Both the position numbers and the translations under genes were made by a program. Shown here in pieces: positions 24,312 to 33,668 of a stretch of DNA of 64,000 nt. This DNA is from CAWDBV01 sp963800705. Lineage in GTDB: Bacteria > Actinomycetota > Thermoleophilia > Solirubrobacterales > 70-9. Under the pieces are notes generated by a model. That model made no database searches. It was not told the DNA's origin and saw only the letters and a list, made by a program, of their open reading frames with translations. Within the stretch, counting starts at the first letter, position 1, and every line of letters begins with the position of its first letter. Location: contig CAWDBV010000002.1 of NCBI GenBank assembly GCA_963800705.1, forward strand, positions 124,001 through 188,000. The letters are read 5' to 3'.

Positions 24312-26000
24312 TCAGTACGTCCGCTCTTGCGGCTCCCACTCGGTGATCGTAACGTCGGAGTAGCCGATCTCGGGTCCCTCCTCGCCCTTCTTGAGATCGA
24401 TGTGCTTCAGCCACTCCTCGTCGTTTCGCTCCGGGAAGTCCGTGCGGAACTGCGCGCCGCGGCTTTCTTTGCGCTCGATAGCACCGATGCAGGCGCACTC
24501 GGCGCAGTCGAGCATGTAGCCGAGCTCGATCGCTCCGAGCACGTCCTGGTTGAAGACCGTGCTGCGGTCGTCGATATAGGCGCTGCGAGACTCCTGCTTG
24601 AGCCGCTTCACGATCTCGAGCGCCTCGTTGATCCCGGCCTCGTCGCGGAACACCGCCACCTTCTGGTCCATCGTCTCGCCGAGCTCGTCCTTGATCTCCG
24701 AGACGCGGCGGCCCGAGCCCTTCTCGCGGCTGATGATCTCGGCGATCTGGCGCTCCTCGTCCTCGAGCACCGATGCCGCGGCGCGCTGCCCGCCGATGCT
24801 CTGCGCCCGCTGCGCGGCGTCGACGCCCGAGCGGCGGCCGAAGATCAGCGTGTCGAGAAGCGAGTTTGCGCCGAGCCGGTTGCCGCCGTGGACCGAGACG
24901 CAGGCGACCTCGCCGGCGGCGTAGAGCCCCGGGATGTCTGTGCGCCCCTCGATGTCGGTCTTGACGCCGCCCATCGTGTAGTGGTTGCCCGGCTTGATGT
25001 GGATCGGTTCCTCGGTGATGTCGACCCCGGCGAAGTCGCGGCCGACGAGCACGATCTCGCGCAGCGCCTCGTGGATGCGCTTCTTCGGCACCACGGTGAT
25101 GTCGAGTGCCACGGTGCCGTCGGGGAAGCCGCGGCCCTCGTTGATCTCGGTCTGCTCGGCGCGCGAGACGACGTCGCGCGAGGCGAGCTCCATCTTGTTC
25201 GGCGCATAGGTCTCCATGAACCGCTCGCCCTTGGCGTTGTAGAGGTGGGCGCCCTCGCCGCGGGCGCCTTCGGTGATCAGGAAGCCCTTCTTGGCGAGCG
25301 TCGTCGGGTGGTACTGGATCATCTCCATGTCCATCAGCGACGCGCCGGCACGGTAGGCCTGTGCGATCCCGTCGCCGGTGCAGATCAAGGCGTTGGTGGT
25401 CGGGTGCCAGGCCTGGCCGTTGCCGCCGGTGGCGAGGATCACCGCCTTGGCCCCGAACAGCTCCATCGCGCCGTCCTTGACGTTGCGGGTCACCGCTCCG
25501 ACGCAGTTGCCCTGCTCGTCGAGCGCCAGCGCGGTCGTAAACCACTCCTCGTAGCGGTTGACGGCGTCGGCGTACTTCATCAGCTGCTCGTAGAGGACGT
25601 GCATGATCGCCTGGCCGGTGATGTCGGCGACGTAGTAAGTGCGCGCCGCCGACGCGCCGCCGAAGGCGCGGGTGCCGAGCTTGCCCTCCTCGTTGCGGTG
25701 GAAGGTGACGCCGATGTGCTCGAGGTGGAGCAGCTCCTCGGGGGCCGCCTTGCACATGATTTCGACCGCGTCCTGGTCGGCGAGGTAGTCGGAGCCCTTG
25801 ATCGTGTCGAATGCGTGCGACTCCCAGCTGTCGTCCTCCTGGAGCGCCGCATTGATGCCGCCCTGTGCCGCGTTCGAGTGCGAGCGCACCGGGTGGACCT
25901 TGCTGATGATCCCGACGTCGACGCCCTGCTCGGCGGCGGCGAGCGCCGCCCGCTGCCCGGCCAGGCCCGCTCCGATCACAAGTACGTCGTGGTCAGGCAC
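24312..26000 (-). CDS. sdhA: Succinate dehydrogenase/fumarate reductase flavoprotein subunit
   Basis: The 562-residue protein has an N-terminal FAD-binding VLVIGAGLAGQRAALAAA, the histidyl-FAD site in VRSHSNAAQGGINAAL, the capping and active-site region (FHRNEEGKLGTRAFGGASAARTYY; GEGAHLYNAKGERFM; RDVVSRAEQTEI), substrate-binding HYTMGGVKTD and the FAD-contacting GEVACVSVHGGNRLGANSLLD. It oxidises succinate and passes electrons to the split SdhB and then SdhE. It is the first gene of the operon. No SdhC/SdhD membrane anchor lies on either side. Confidence 0.95.
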   Translation of the reverse strand: MPDHDVLVIGAGLAGQRAALAAAEQGVDVGIISKVHPVRSHSNAAQGGINAALQEDDSWESHAFDTIKGSDYLADQDAVEIMCKAAPEELLHLEHIGVTFHRNEEGKLGTRAFGGASAARTYYVADITGQAIMHVLYEQLMKYADAVNRYEEWFTTALALDEQGNCVGAVTRNVKDGAMELFGAKAVILATGGNGQAWHPTTNALICTGDGIAQAYRAGASLMDMEMIQYHPTTLAKKGFLITEGARGEGAHLYNAKGERFMETYAPNKMELASRDVVSRAEQTEINEGRGFPDGTVALDITVVPKKRIHEALREIVLVGRDFAGVDITEEPIHIKPGNHYTMGGVKTDIEGRTDIPGLYAAGEVACVSVHGGNRLGANSLLDTLIFGRRSGVDAAQRAQSIGGQRAAASVLEDEERQIAEIISREKGSGRRVSEIKDELGETMDQKVAVFRDEAGINEALEIVKRLKQESRSAYIDDRSTVFNQDVLGAIELGYMLDCAECACIGAIERKESRGAQFRTDFPERNDEEWLKHIDLKKGEEGPEIGYSDVTITEWEPQERTY

Positions 26001-26020
26001 GGACCGATCCTATAGCCGAG

Positions 26021-27184
26021 CTACTGAGCGTTGCTGCGAAGCGCCCGTCCGACCGCGTCCATGGTGATCACGCCGCGCAGCCGCCCATCGGCGTCGACGG
26101 CGGCGAGGGCACCCAGCCGGCGCAGTGTCTGGTTCGAGAGCACCGCCTCGAGCGGGTCGTCCTCGCTGACCGACATCGAGCCCTCGACGTCGCTCGCGAG
26201 CAGCGACTCGATCTTCTGCGAGACGCGCTCGGGCTCGGGAACGGCGTCGGCGGCGGCGCGGTCGACCAGGCCGCGGAAGTGCTGCGCCGCGTCGACGACC
26301 GGAAACCAGGGCCAGCCCCAGCGGTGGAAGTACTCGTCGAGCGCCTGCTCGACCGAGAGCTCGGCCGGGATCGCGACCGGCTCGCGGTCCATGACGTCGG
26401 AGACGTGGAGGCCCTCGATCGGCCGCGTCAGCTCCTCCTGTACGACCGCGCCGCGGGCCGAGCCGTTGAGGATGAAGCCGATCAGCCCCAGCCAGACGCC
26501 GCCGAGCAGGTCGCCCTGGAAGACGAGGAAGATCCCGAGCCCGATCAGCAGGTAGGCGAACCCCTGGCCGAGCGTGGCCGCGAACTTGGTCGCCTTGCGC
26601 CGGTCGCCGGTCCGCCACCAGGCGATCGCGCGGGCGATCCGGCCGCCGTCGAGCGGGAAGGCGGGGATCAGGTTGAAGATCAGCACCAGCAGATTGATCC
26701 CGGCCAGCCAACCCAGCATCGCCAGCCCGCCGGATACATCGGTGTCGCCGTTGGTGACCATCGCCTCGCCGAAGCCGGAAGCGCCGCCGAGCGCGATCCC
26801 GATCGCGGCGCAGAGGACGACGATCAGCGCGGTGACGACCGGCCCGCCGATCGCGACTTTGAACTCGGTGCCGGGGGAGTCGGTATCGCGTTCCATTCGC
26901 GCGACGCCGCCGAACATCCACAGCGTGATCCCCGAGATCCCGATCCCGTTTCGGATCGCGACGAATGCGTGGCCGAGCTCGTGGAGGAGGATCGAGGCGA
27001 AGAAGAGCAGCGCGCTGGCCACCGCGAGCGCGTAGGCGCCGGTCGAGCCCTCATCGCCGAGCACGTCACCGTAGAAGCCCGAGAGCCAGAGGATGACGAG
27101 GAAGAGGACGATGAACCACGACCAGTCGACCCCGATCCGGATTCCGCGGACCGTGACCAGGTTTATCGAGCTGCCACCGGGCAT
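26021..27184 (-). CDS. M50-family site-2 protease with CBS domains
   Basis: The 387-residue membrane protein has the zinc motif HELGH in SILLHELGHAFVAIRNG (about residue 68) and the second motif FNLIPAFPLDGGRIARAIAWW (about residue 172). Four to six TM segments surround them. The last 140 residues are a CBS pair (LHVSDVMDREPVAIPAELSVEQALDEYF; SEDDPLEAVLSNQTLRRLGALAAVDADGRLRGVITMDAV). It belongs to the SpoIVFB/Rv2625c-type branch and probably cleaves membrane proteins under nucleotide control. No anti-sigma substrate is adjacent. Confidence 0.93.
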   Translation of the reverse strand: MPGGSSINLVTVRGIRIGVDWSWFIVLFLVILWLSGFYGDVLGDEGSTGAYALAVASALLFFASILLHELGHAFVAIRNGIGISGITLWMFGGVARMERDTDSPGTEFKVAIGGPVVTALIVVLCAAIGIALGGASGFGEAMVTNGDTDVSGGLAMLGWLAGINLLVLIFNLIPAFPLDGGRIARAIAWWRTGDRRKATKFAATLGQGFAYLLIGLGIFLVFQGDLLGGVWLGLIGFILNGSARGAVVQEELTRPIEGLHVSDVMDREPVAIPAELSVEQALDEYFHRWGWPWFPVVDAAQHFRGLVDRAAADAVPEPERVSQKIESLLASDVEGSMSVSEDDPLEAVLSNQTLRRLGALAAVDADGRLRGVITMDAVGRALRSNAQ

Positions 27185-27193
27185 GGCTTGATG

Positions 27194-28162
27194 TTAGGGC
27201 TGGGTCTGCGTCCCGGGGGCGCCAGGGCCAAGGATCCCCTGCTCGCACTCATAGATCGTCGACGGGAAGGCGTCTGCGATCGCCGTTCCAGGCGCACCCG
27301 GGGTTTCGAGCCCGAATGTGAGCGGGGCGCGGATTGAATCGGCGGAGACCTCGAGCTCGCCGGGCTCGAGCCCGGCGATTCCGTCGAGTTGCAGCGCTTC
27401 GGCGGAGGCCTCCTCGCCCTCGACCAGGACGACAAGCTCGGCCTTGCCCTCGGCGAGCTGGTCGGCGACGCCGACGCTCGCGCACCCGGCGCCGATCAGC
27501 TCGCCGTCGGCGATCCGGACCGGGGCCTCAGGGAGCTCGCCCAGAAGAGCGAGCTCGGGCCGCGAGTCGGGTGCAGCCGGAGCGGCGCCGAGCGCCGCAA
27601 AGCCTCGCGTGCGCTCGCCGGAGATTGCGATCAGGCTCTCGTCGCCGTCCGCGGCGACCACCTCCGGATAGCGGACGTCGTTGACATCGCCGGTGTAGTT
27701 CAAGATCCGCCCGCGGCGCTTGTAGCCGGCCTCGACCAGGCCCGCGGCGATCTGCTCGAACGGTTGATCGGTCCTGACGACGATCACCTCGCTCGCGCCG
27801 CCCTCTCCCTCCGCTGCCGCCGACTGGATAAGCCCACCGTCGAGGACCTTCCCGACCGGGATCGGCTGCGGGCCGACGTAGAAGGGGATGGTCGGCAGGA
27901 CGGCCTCGGAGAAGCGCCGCTCTGGCCCCGAGGCGTCGAGGCCGTCGCGGGGATCGAAGTCCACCGGTAGGTCAAGCGCCTTCCGCGCGCCCGCGAAGTC
28001 CGCCTCGGCGATCTTGCTGAACGCGCCTTCGGGGACGAGCGCGGCGAGCTCGCCCGGGGGCGCGCCACCGGCGGCGCCCGAGTCGCCCGACTCCCCGGAG
28101 TCGTCGGAGCCGCAGCCCGCGATCGCAAGCGTGCAGGCGAGCGCCGGCAGGAGCCGGCGCAT
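27194..28162 (-). CDS. Predicted lipoprotein, unknown function
   Basis: The ATG at 28162 overlaps by one base the stop of the upstream acyl-CoA dehydrogenase gene. The 322-residue product opens with a lipobox (LLPALACTLAIAGCGSD), then an acidic Ser/Gly linker. The mature part has two similar alpha/beta units (EVIVVRTDQPFEQIAAGLVEAGYKRRGRILNY and KAELVVLVEGEEASAEALQLDGI), suggesting an internal duplication. I do not recognise the family. Position suggests co-expression with the dehydrogenase. Confidence 0.75.
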   Translation of the reverse strand: MRRLLPALACTLAIAGCGSDDSGESGDSGAAGGAPPGELAALVPEGAFSKIAEADFAGARKALDLPVDFDPRDGLDASGPERRFSEAVLPTIPFYVGPQPIPVGKVLDGGLIQSAAAEGEGGASEVIVVRTDQPFEQIAAGLVEAGYKRRGRILNYTGDVNDVRYPEVVAADGDESLIAISGERTRGFAALGAAPAAPDSRPELALLGELPEAPVRIADGELIGAGCASVGVADQLAEGKAELVVLVEGEEASAEALQLDGIAGLEPGELEVSADSIRAPLTFGLETPGAPGTAIADAFPSTIYECEQGILGPGAPGTQTQP

Positions 28163-29832
28163 CAGCTCAGCGGCGAGTGGCGCTCGATGATGCGCTCGAA
28201 GTCGGTGCCGGCGGGGAGGGTGCCGAAGGCGCCGCCGCGCTCGCCGGAGAGGCGGCTGGCGAAGAAGGCGTCGGCGACCGCCTCGTCGCCGAAGCGGACG
28301 AGCAGCGAGCCCTGCAGCGACAGGGCCATGCGCTCGACCAGGTTGCGGGCCCGGGACTCGATCCCGTCCATGTCGGTGAGGTCGGCGCGCAGCTTCTCGA
28401 CGAACGGGTCGAGGCGCGGGTCGCTGGCCTCGCCGACCTCGTCGAAGAACGCGTTCAGCGAGGCGGGGCTCTTCACCATCGCCCGCAGCACGTCGAGGCA
28501 CTGGACGTTGCCCGAGCCCTCCCAGATCGAGGACAGCGGCGCCTCGCGGTAGAGCATCGGCATCCCCGACTCCTCGACGTAGCCGTTGCCGCCCAGCGAC
28601 TCGAGGCACTCGACCGCGTGCCACGGGGCGCGCTTGCAGATCCAGTACTTGAGCACCGCGTTGGCGATCCGCTTGAACGACTCGGCCTGCTCGTCGCCGG
28701 CGACCGCCTCGTCGTAGGCGCGCGCCAGCCGCAGCGAGGAGATCGTCGCGGCCTCGGATTCGACCGCGAGGTCGGCGAGCACGTTCTGCATCAGCGGCTG
28801 CTCGGCGAGCAGCTTTCCGAAGGTCGAGCGGTTCTGGGCGTGGTTGATCGCCTGCGCGACGCCGTGGCGCATTCCGGTCGAGCTCCCGGTCGCGCAGTCG
28901 AGGCGCGTGTAGTTGACCATCTCGATGATCGTCCGCACCCCGGCGCCCTCCTCGCCGACGAGCTGCGCCCAGGCGCCGTCGAACTCGATCTCGCTCGAGG
29001 CGTTGGAGCGGTTGCCGAGCTTGTCCTTGAGTCTCTGGAGGCGGAAGTTGTTGCGTTCGCCGTCGGGGGTCCAGCGCGGGAAGAGGAAACAGGAGACGCC
29101 GCCGTCGGCCTGCGCGAGGACGAGGAACGCGTCGCACATCGGGGCCGAGAAGAACCACTTGTGGCCGGTCAGCTCGTACTCGGCGCCGGGCCCGCCGCCG
29201 TTCAGAGGCTTGGCCACGGTCGTGTTGGCGCGCACGTCGGAGCCGCCCTGCTTCTCGGTCATCCCCATCCCGATCAGCGCGCCGGTCTTCTCGGTCACGG
29301 GCAGGTCGCGCTTGTCGTAGCTGGCCGAGAGGAAGCGCGGCTCCCACTCCTCGGCGAGCTCGGGCTGGTGGCGGAGCGCCGGGACGACCGCGTTCGTCAT
29401 CGAGATCGGACAGCCGACCCCGGCCTCGGCCTGCGAGAAGCACATGAAGGCGGCGGCGCGGGCGACGTTGGCGCCCGGCCCGGGCTCGACCCAGGGCAGC
29501 GAGTGGAGCTGGTGCTCCTTCGAGAGCCCGAGCAGCTCGTGCCAGGAAGGGTGGAAGTCGACCTGGTTGACCCGGTTTCCGTAGCGGTCGTGGGTCTTCA
29601 GCTTCGGCGGGTTCTGGTTCGCCTCGAAGCCCTTGCGGATGATCTCGGCGCTGCCGGCGATCGCTCCCACTGTCGTGATCCGGTCGACGGCCCAGTCGGC
29701 GCCCTCGCGCTTCACGGCCTCCTGCATCACGGTGTCGGCCTCGAAGACGTTGTAGTCCTCGAGCGGCGGGGCCTGGTTGGAGACCTCGTGCGTCTCCGAG
29801 GAACGGCGCTCTACGGTTGCCACGAACTGCAT
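28162..29832 (-). CDS. AidB-like acyl-CoA dehydrogenase
   Basis: The ATG at 29832 gives 556 residues starting with the AidB family N-terminus (THEVSNQAPPLEDYNVFEAD); an upstream reading start would add an Arg-rich stretch that overlaps the divergent promoter. FAD/substrate motifs include GMGMTEKQGGSDVRAN, LTGHKWFFSAP, and the C-terminal YVEESGMPMLYREAPLSSIWEGSGNVQCLDVLR with the Glu-Arg-containing loop. Members oxidise branched or aromatic acyl-CoA or, for AidB, protect DNA from alkylation. Substrate cannot be assigned. Confidence 0.88.
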   Translation of the reverse strand: MQFVATVERRSSETHEVSNQAPPLEDYNVFEADTVMQEAVKREGADWAVDRITTVGAIAGSAEIIRKGFEANQNPPKLKTHDRYGNRVNQVDFHPSWHELLGLSKEHQLHSLPWVEPGPGANVARAAAFMCFSQAEAGVGCPISMTNAVVPALRHQPELAEEWEPRFLSASYDKRDLPVTEKTGALIGMGMTEKQGGSDVRANTTVAKPLNGGGPGAEYELTGHKWFFSAPMCDAFLVLAQADGGVSCFLFPRWTPDGERNNFRLQRLKDKLGNRSNASSEIEFDGAWAQLVGEEGAGVRTIIEMVNYTRLDCATGSSTGMRHGVAQAINHAQNRSTFGKLLAEQPLMQNVLADLAVESEAATISSLRLARAYDEAVAGDEQAESFKRIANAVLKYWICKRAPWHAVECLESLGGNGYVEESGMPMLYREAPLSSIWEGSGNVQCLDVLRAMVKSPASLNAFFDEVGEASDPRLDPFVEKLRADLTDMDGIESRARNLVERMALSLQGSLLVRFGDEAVADAFFASRLSGERGGAFGTLPAGTDFERIIERHSPLS

Positions 29833-29903
29833 TCTCGCACGGTGCGGGGCTGCTAGCCTGCCGCCGGTACTTGGCACACGGGTAATCAATCGACGGGGGA
29901 CAG

Positions 29904-30968
29904 ATGAAGCTTGCGGGAATAGCAGTGGCCGTTGGAATGCTGATCGGCGCCGCATCGGCGCAGGCCGCTTACCCGGGCACGAACGGGAAGATCGTCTTCG
30001 CCAGTGGCGACCCCGCGAGCCTTTTCTCGATGGACCCGAACGGTGCCAATCCGCAGCCGTTTGACGGCGCCGGGATCGGCCCGCCCTCCTTCTCCGCCGA
30101 CGGCAGCAAGGTGGCCTACGTGAAGCCCGAGGAGCCCGACGGAATCGTGGTTCGCAACACCAACGGCACCGGAACCCCCGTGTTCTTCAGCGCGCCGCCC
30201 GACTTTAATCCTTTCAGCCGCGACTACGAGTCGCCCAGCCTCTCAGCGGACGGAGAAAGGGTCGTGTTCGTGCTCCGGGACTCGTTTCCCGGCGCCGGCA
30301 GCAACATCCTGGTGGCGGACGTGAACGGGAGCGGGATTCCCGTCTACCTCACGAATGATGGGGTCTCCTTCGAACCGGCCCTTTCCCCCGACGGCTCGAC
30401 GACCTACTACAACAAGAACGACGACATCTACAAGATGGCGTCCGACGGCGGCCCCTTCCCCCTAAGCGGCTCGGTCGACGGGGCGGCGACCGCTGCCGCC
30501 GAGCGCGACCCCGAACTCTCGCCCAATGGCTCAACGTTGCTTTACGAGAAGTTCGTCGGCAGCGACTTCGACATCCACGGCGTTTCCCTCTCCGGGCCGC
30601 CGAATGAGACGTTCGTGATCCCCGACGCGGGAGACGACGAGGACCCTGCGTACTCGCCCGACGGCACCAAGATCGCCTACTCGAGCGACGACGACACCCC
30701 CACCGACGATCTGGTCGACGAGATCTTCGTCGCCGATGCGGATGGGAGCGACAAGACCAACCTGACCAACTCCGATGCGGTCACCGACTCGAGCCCTAGC
30801 TGGTCGGCGCCGTTCCCGCCCGTGCCCTCACCCGCGCCGGCGCCGGGCCCGGTGTCCGCGGCGACGACGCTCCCCGGGGCGGTCACGCCGGCGGTCGCGC
30901 CCAAGAAGTGCAAGAAGGGCCAGAAGCTGAAGAAGGGCAAGTGCGTCCGCAAGAAAAGGAAGAAGTAG
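29904..30968 (+). CDS. Secreted TolB-like beta-propeller with Cys/Lys-rich tail
   Basis: The 354-residue protein has a signal peptide (GIAVAVGMLIGAASAQA) and about six PD40/WD40-like blades, each with the FSADGSKVAYV / LSPDGSTTYY / YSPDGTKIAYSSDD type motif and a partner FVADADGSDKTNLTN. A Pro/Ala linker and the tail KKCKKGQKLKKGKCVRKKRK (cysteines 10 apart) end the protein. TolB-like propellers bind peptides or proteins. A close paralogue follows seven bases downstream. The divergent AidB-like gene starts 71 bases away. Confidence 0.87.
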   Translation: MKLAGIAVAVGMLIGAASAQAAYPGTNGKIVFASGDPASLFSMDPNGANPQPFDGAGIGPPSFSADGSKVAYVKPEEPDGIVVRNTNGTGTPVFFSAPPDFNPFSRDYESPSLSADGERVVFVLRDSFPGAGSNILVADVNGSGIPVYLTNDGVSFEPALSPDGSTTYYNKNDDIYKMASDGGPFPLSGSVDGAATAAAERDPELSPNGSTLLYEKFVGSDFDIHGVSLSGPPNETFVIPDAGDDEDPAYSPDGTKIAYSSDDDTPTDDLVDEIFVADADGSDKTNLTNSDAVTDSSPSWSAPFPPVPSPAPAPGPVSAATTLPGAVTPAVAPKKCKKGQKLKKGKCVRKKRKK

Positions 30969-30975
30969 GCGGGAG

Positions 30976-32082
30976 ATGAAAACGGCAGGGACAGTCAAGG
31001 GAGCGATCGCGCTCGTCTGCCTCGCGGCGGCGTTCGCCGCCGCCCCCGCCGCGCAGGCCGCCTACCCCGGCGCCAACGGCAAGATCGTCTTCTTCGAGGA
31101 CGGCATCACCCAGAAGCTGATTTCGATGGACCCCAACGGCTCCAACCAGCAGGACTACTTCTCGCCGGCGAGCTCCGCGCCCTCGTTCTCGGCCGACGGC
31201 ACCAAGGTCGCATACGAGGAGTTCGGATCGATCGTCGTCCGCAACACCGACGGCAGCGGGACGCCGGTAACGCTCACCCCGTTGCCGCTGGGGATCGGGC
31301 AGACCGGATTCCACGACTTCCACGACCCGGCGCTCTCTTCCGACGGGACCAAGGTCGCCTACCAGGACCTCTTCGTGCTCACCTCCCCGATCGTGCTCGG
31401 GGACTCGTCGATCAGGATCGCCAACGTCGATGGGAGCGGCGTGCCCGCCAGCATTTCCGGCAGCATGACGGTCCAGAATCTCGAACCGACCTTCTCGCCC
31501 GACGGCGGCACGATCTTCTACCAGCGATACACGGCGGCGAACCTGGGCGACGTCTACCAGGCGCCCTCCACCGGCGGCTCGGGGACGGCGATCGACGGTG
31601 CGGCGACGAGCTCAAACGAAGGCGACCCCGAGATCTCGCCGGACGGCACGACGCTCGTGTTCGAGAAACTGGTCGGCGAGTACGACCTGCTCTACGTGGT
31701 TCTTTCGGCGCCGACCATGGCCTTCAACCTGATCGCCGACGGGCAGGGTCAGATGGATCCGGCGTTCTCACCCGACGGGACCAAGATCGCTTATGCCCAG
31801 GACGACACTGCCGACGGTGATCCCGACGACATCTACACCGCCGATGCCGACGGGGACAGCCCCAGCCGCGTCAATGTCACGGACACTCCGGGCAGCAACG
31901 ACTCCAACCCCGGCTGGTCGGCACCGTTCCCGGTGCCGACCACGCCGCTCGGGACTCCGCCTGCATCGACCTCACCTCCGCCCACGACCGCTTCAGCGAC
32001 GGCGGCCGCGGCCCCAAAGAAGTGCAAGAAGGGCCGCAAGCTGAAGAAGGGCAAGTGCGTGCGGAAGAAAAAGAAGAAGTAG
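30976..32082 (+). CDS. Secreted TolB-like beta-propeller with Cys/Lys-rich tail (paralogue)
   Basis: The 368-residue protein repeats the plan of the gene before it: signal peptide ending APAAQA, the shared mature start AYPGANGKIVF, PD40 blades (FSADGTKVAYE, LSSDGTKVAYQ, FSPDGGTIFYQRY, ISPDGTTLVFE, FSPDGTKIAYAQDD), SNPGWSAPFPVP linker and the tail KKCKKGRKLKKGKCVRKKKK. It is clearly a tandem duplicate in one operon. The two differ most in the third blade, which may set different binding partners. Confidence 0.87.
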   Translation: MKTAGTVKGAIALVCLAAAFAAAPAAQAAYPGANGKIVFFEDGITQKLISMDPNGSNQQDYFSPASSAPSFSADGTKVAYEEFGSIVVRNTDGSGTPVTLTPLPLGIGQTGFHDFHDPALSSDGTKVAYQDLFVLTSPIVLGDSSIRIANVDGSGVPASISGSMTVQNLEPTFSPDGGTIFYQRYTAANLGDVYQAPSTGGSGTAIDGAATSSNEGDPEISPDGTTLVFEKLVGEYDLLYVVLSAPTMAFNLIADGQGQMDPAFSPDGTKIAYAQDDTADGDPDDIYTADADGDSPSRVNVTDTPGSNDSNPGWSAPFPVPTTPLGTPPASTSPPPTTASATAAAAPKKCKKGRKLKKGKCVRKKKKK

Positions 32083-32086
32083 CCGT

Positions 32087-32371
32087 CTACTCCGGGTCCG
32101 GGCGCACGATCACGGTGTCCGGGACCTCGAAGATCTCGTCAGCCGGCATGTCGACGCGCTTCGCGTGCTCCGCGATCTTCTCCGGGCTCGACGCCTGGTA
32201 GATGCAGACCGAGCCCAGCGTGCCGTCGTCCTCGGCGAGCACGTAGGAGCGGATCCAGGCGATGTCTTCCGGAAATTCCTCTTTGGCCACCTCGGCCGAT
32301 CGCTCACCCACCTTTTCGAGCTCTTCGGCCGAAGGCCAGGCGTTCTTGCGGCGAATCGCGTACGTCTTCAT
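32087..32371 (-). CDS. DUF4242-family small protein
   Basis: The 94-residue protein has an alpha/beta ferredoxin-like pattern typical of the family: MKTYAIRRKNAWPSAEEL, a middle VAKEEFPEDIAWIRSYVLAED and SVCIYQASSPEKIAEHAKRVDMPADEIFEV. The family is common in actinobacteria and poorly characterised; some members are annotated as nickel-binding. It stops four bases from the propeller gene, convergent, and is divergent from icd. Confidence 0.75.
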   Translation of the reverse strand: MKTYAIRRKNAWPSAEELEKVGERSAEVAKEEFPEDIAWIRSYVLAEDDGTLGSVCIYQASSPEKIAEHAKRVDMPADEIFEVPDTVIVRPDPE

Positions 32372-32438
32372 GAGCGTTCCTCTCCTCGGATTGCGTGACG
32401 GTCAATTTATCGCCGCGCCGATAGCATCGCCCGCCCGC

Positions 32439-33668
32439 GTGGCGAAGATCAAAGTCAAGAACCCGATCGTCGAGCTCGACGGCGACGAGATGACCCGGAT
32501 CATCTGGGCCTTCATCAAGGAGCAGCTGATCCTGCCCTACCTCGACATCGAGCTCGAGTACTTCGACCTCGGGATCGAGAGCCGTGACGCGACAGGCGAC
32601 CAGATCACGGTCGACGCCGCCGAGGCGATCAAGAAGCACGGGGTGGGCGTCAAATGCGCGACGATCACCCCCGACGAGGCGCGGGTCGAGGAGTTCGGGC
32701 TCAAGGAGATGTACCGCTCGCCGAACGGGACGATCCGCAACATCCTCGGCGGGGTGATCTTCCGCGAGCCGATCGTGATCTCGAACATCCCGCGGCTGGT
32801 CCCGACCTGGACCAAGCCGATCATCATCGGCCGCCACGCCTTCGGCGACCAGTACCGCGCCACCGACACGCTGATCCCGGCCGGCGGCGGCACGCTGCGG
32901 CTCAGCTTCGAGCCCAACGACAAGTCAGCGACTCCGGTCGAGCTCGACGTCTTTGACTTCCCGGCCGAGGACGGCGGCGGGATCGCGATGTCGATGTACA
33001 ACCTCGACGAGTCGATCGGCGACTTCGCTCGTGCCTCGTTCCGCTACGGGCTCGAGCGCGAGATGCCGGTTTACATGTCGACCAAGAACACGATCCTCAA
33101 GGTCTACGACGGCCGTTTCAAGGACATCTTCGAGGAGATCTTCGACGCCGAGTTCGCCTCGGACTTCGAGGCCAAGGGCCTGACCTACGAGCACCGGCTG
33201 ATCGACGACATGGTCGCCGCATCGCTGAAGTGGGAGGGCGGCTACGTCTGGGCATGCAAGAACTACGACGGCGACGTGCAGTCCGACACGGTCGCGCAGG
33301 GCTTCGGGTCGCTGGGGCTGATGACGAGCGTGCTGCGGAGCGCCGACGGGAAGACGGTCGAAGCAGAGGCCGCGCACGGCACCGTCACCCGTCATTACCG
33401 CCAGCACCAGAAGGGTGAGAAGACCTCGACCAACCCGATCGCCTCGATCTTCGCCTGGACGCGCGGCATCGACGCCCGCGGCCGGATGGACGAGACCCCC
33501 GAGGTCTCCGAGTTCGCCCAGACGCTCGAGCGCGTCTGCGTCGAAACGGTCGAGCAGGGAAAGATGACCAAGGACCTGGCGCTGCTGATCGGCAAAGACC
33601 AGCCCTTCCAGACGACCGAGGAGTTCCTCGCCTCGATCGACGAAAACCTCGAAAAGGAGATGAAGTGA
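32439..33668 (+). CDS. icd: NADP-dependent isocitrate dehydrogenase
   Basis: The GTG at 32439 gives the standard N-terminus KIKVKNPIVELDGDEMTRIIWAFIKEQLILPYLDIEL; 409 residues, the length of the eukaryotic-type dimeric IDH family. Substrate-binding SPNGTIRNILGG, RHAFGDQYRATDT, YMSTKNTILKVYDGRFKDIF, metal-binding RLIDDMVAAS and the C-terminal AAHGTVTRHYRQHQKGEKTSTNPIASIFAW identify it. It makes 2-oxoglutarate in the TCA cycle. mdh follows with a four-base overlap. Confidence 0.96.
   Translation: MAKIKVKNPIVELDGDEMTRIIWAFIKEQLILPYLDIELEYFDLGIESRDATGDQITVDAAEAIKKHGVGVKCATITPDEARVEEFGLKEMYRSPNGTIRNILGGVIFREPIVISNIPRLVPTWTKPIIIGRHAFGDQYRATDTLIPAGGGTLRLSFEPNDKSATPVELDVFDFPAEDGGGIAMSMYNLDESIGDFARASFRYGLEREMPVYMSTKNTILKVYDGRFKDIFEEIFDAEFASDFEAKGLTYEHRLIDDMVAASLKWEGGYVWACKNYDGDVQSDTVAQGFGSLGLMTSVLRSADGKTVEAEAAHGTVTRHYRQHQKGEKTSTNPIASIFAWTRGIDARGRMDETPEVSEFAQTLERVCVETVEQGKMTKDLALLIGKDQPFQTTEEFLASIDENLEKEMK

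Noticed and set aside
23922..26015. 697-codon plus-strand frame opposite sdhA
   Set aside because: Antisense shadow; sdhA has all flavoprotein motifs on the minus strand.
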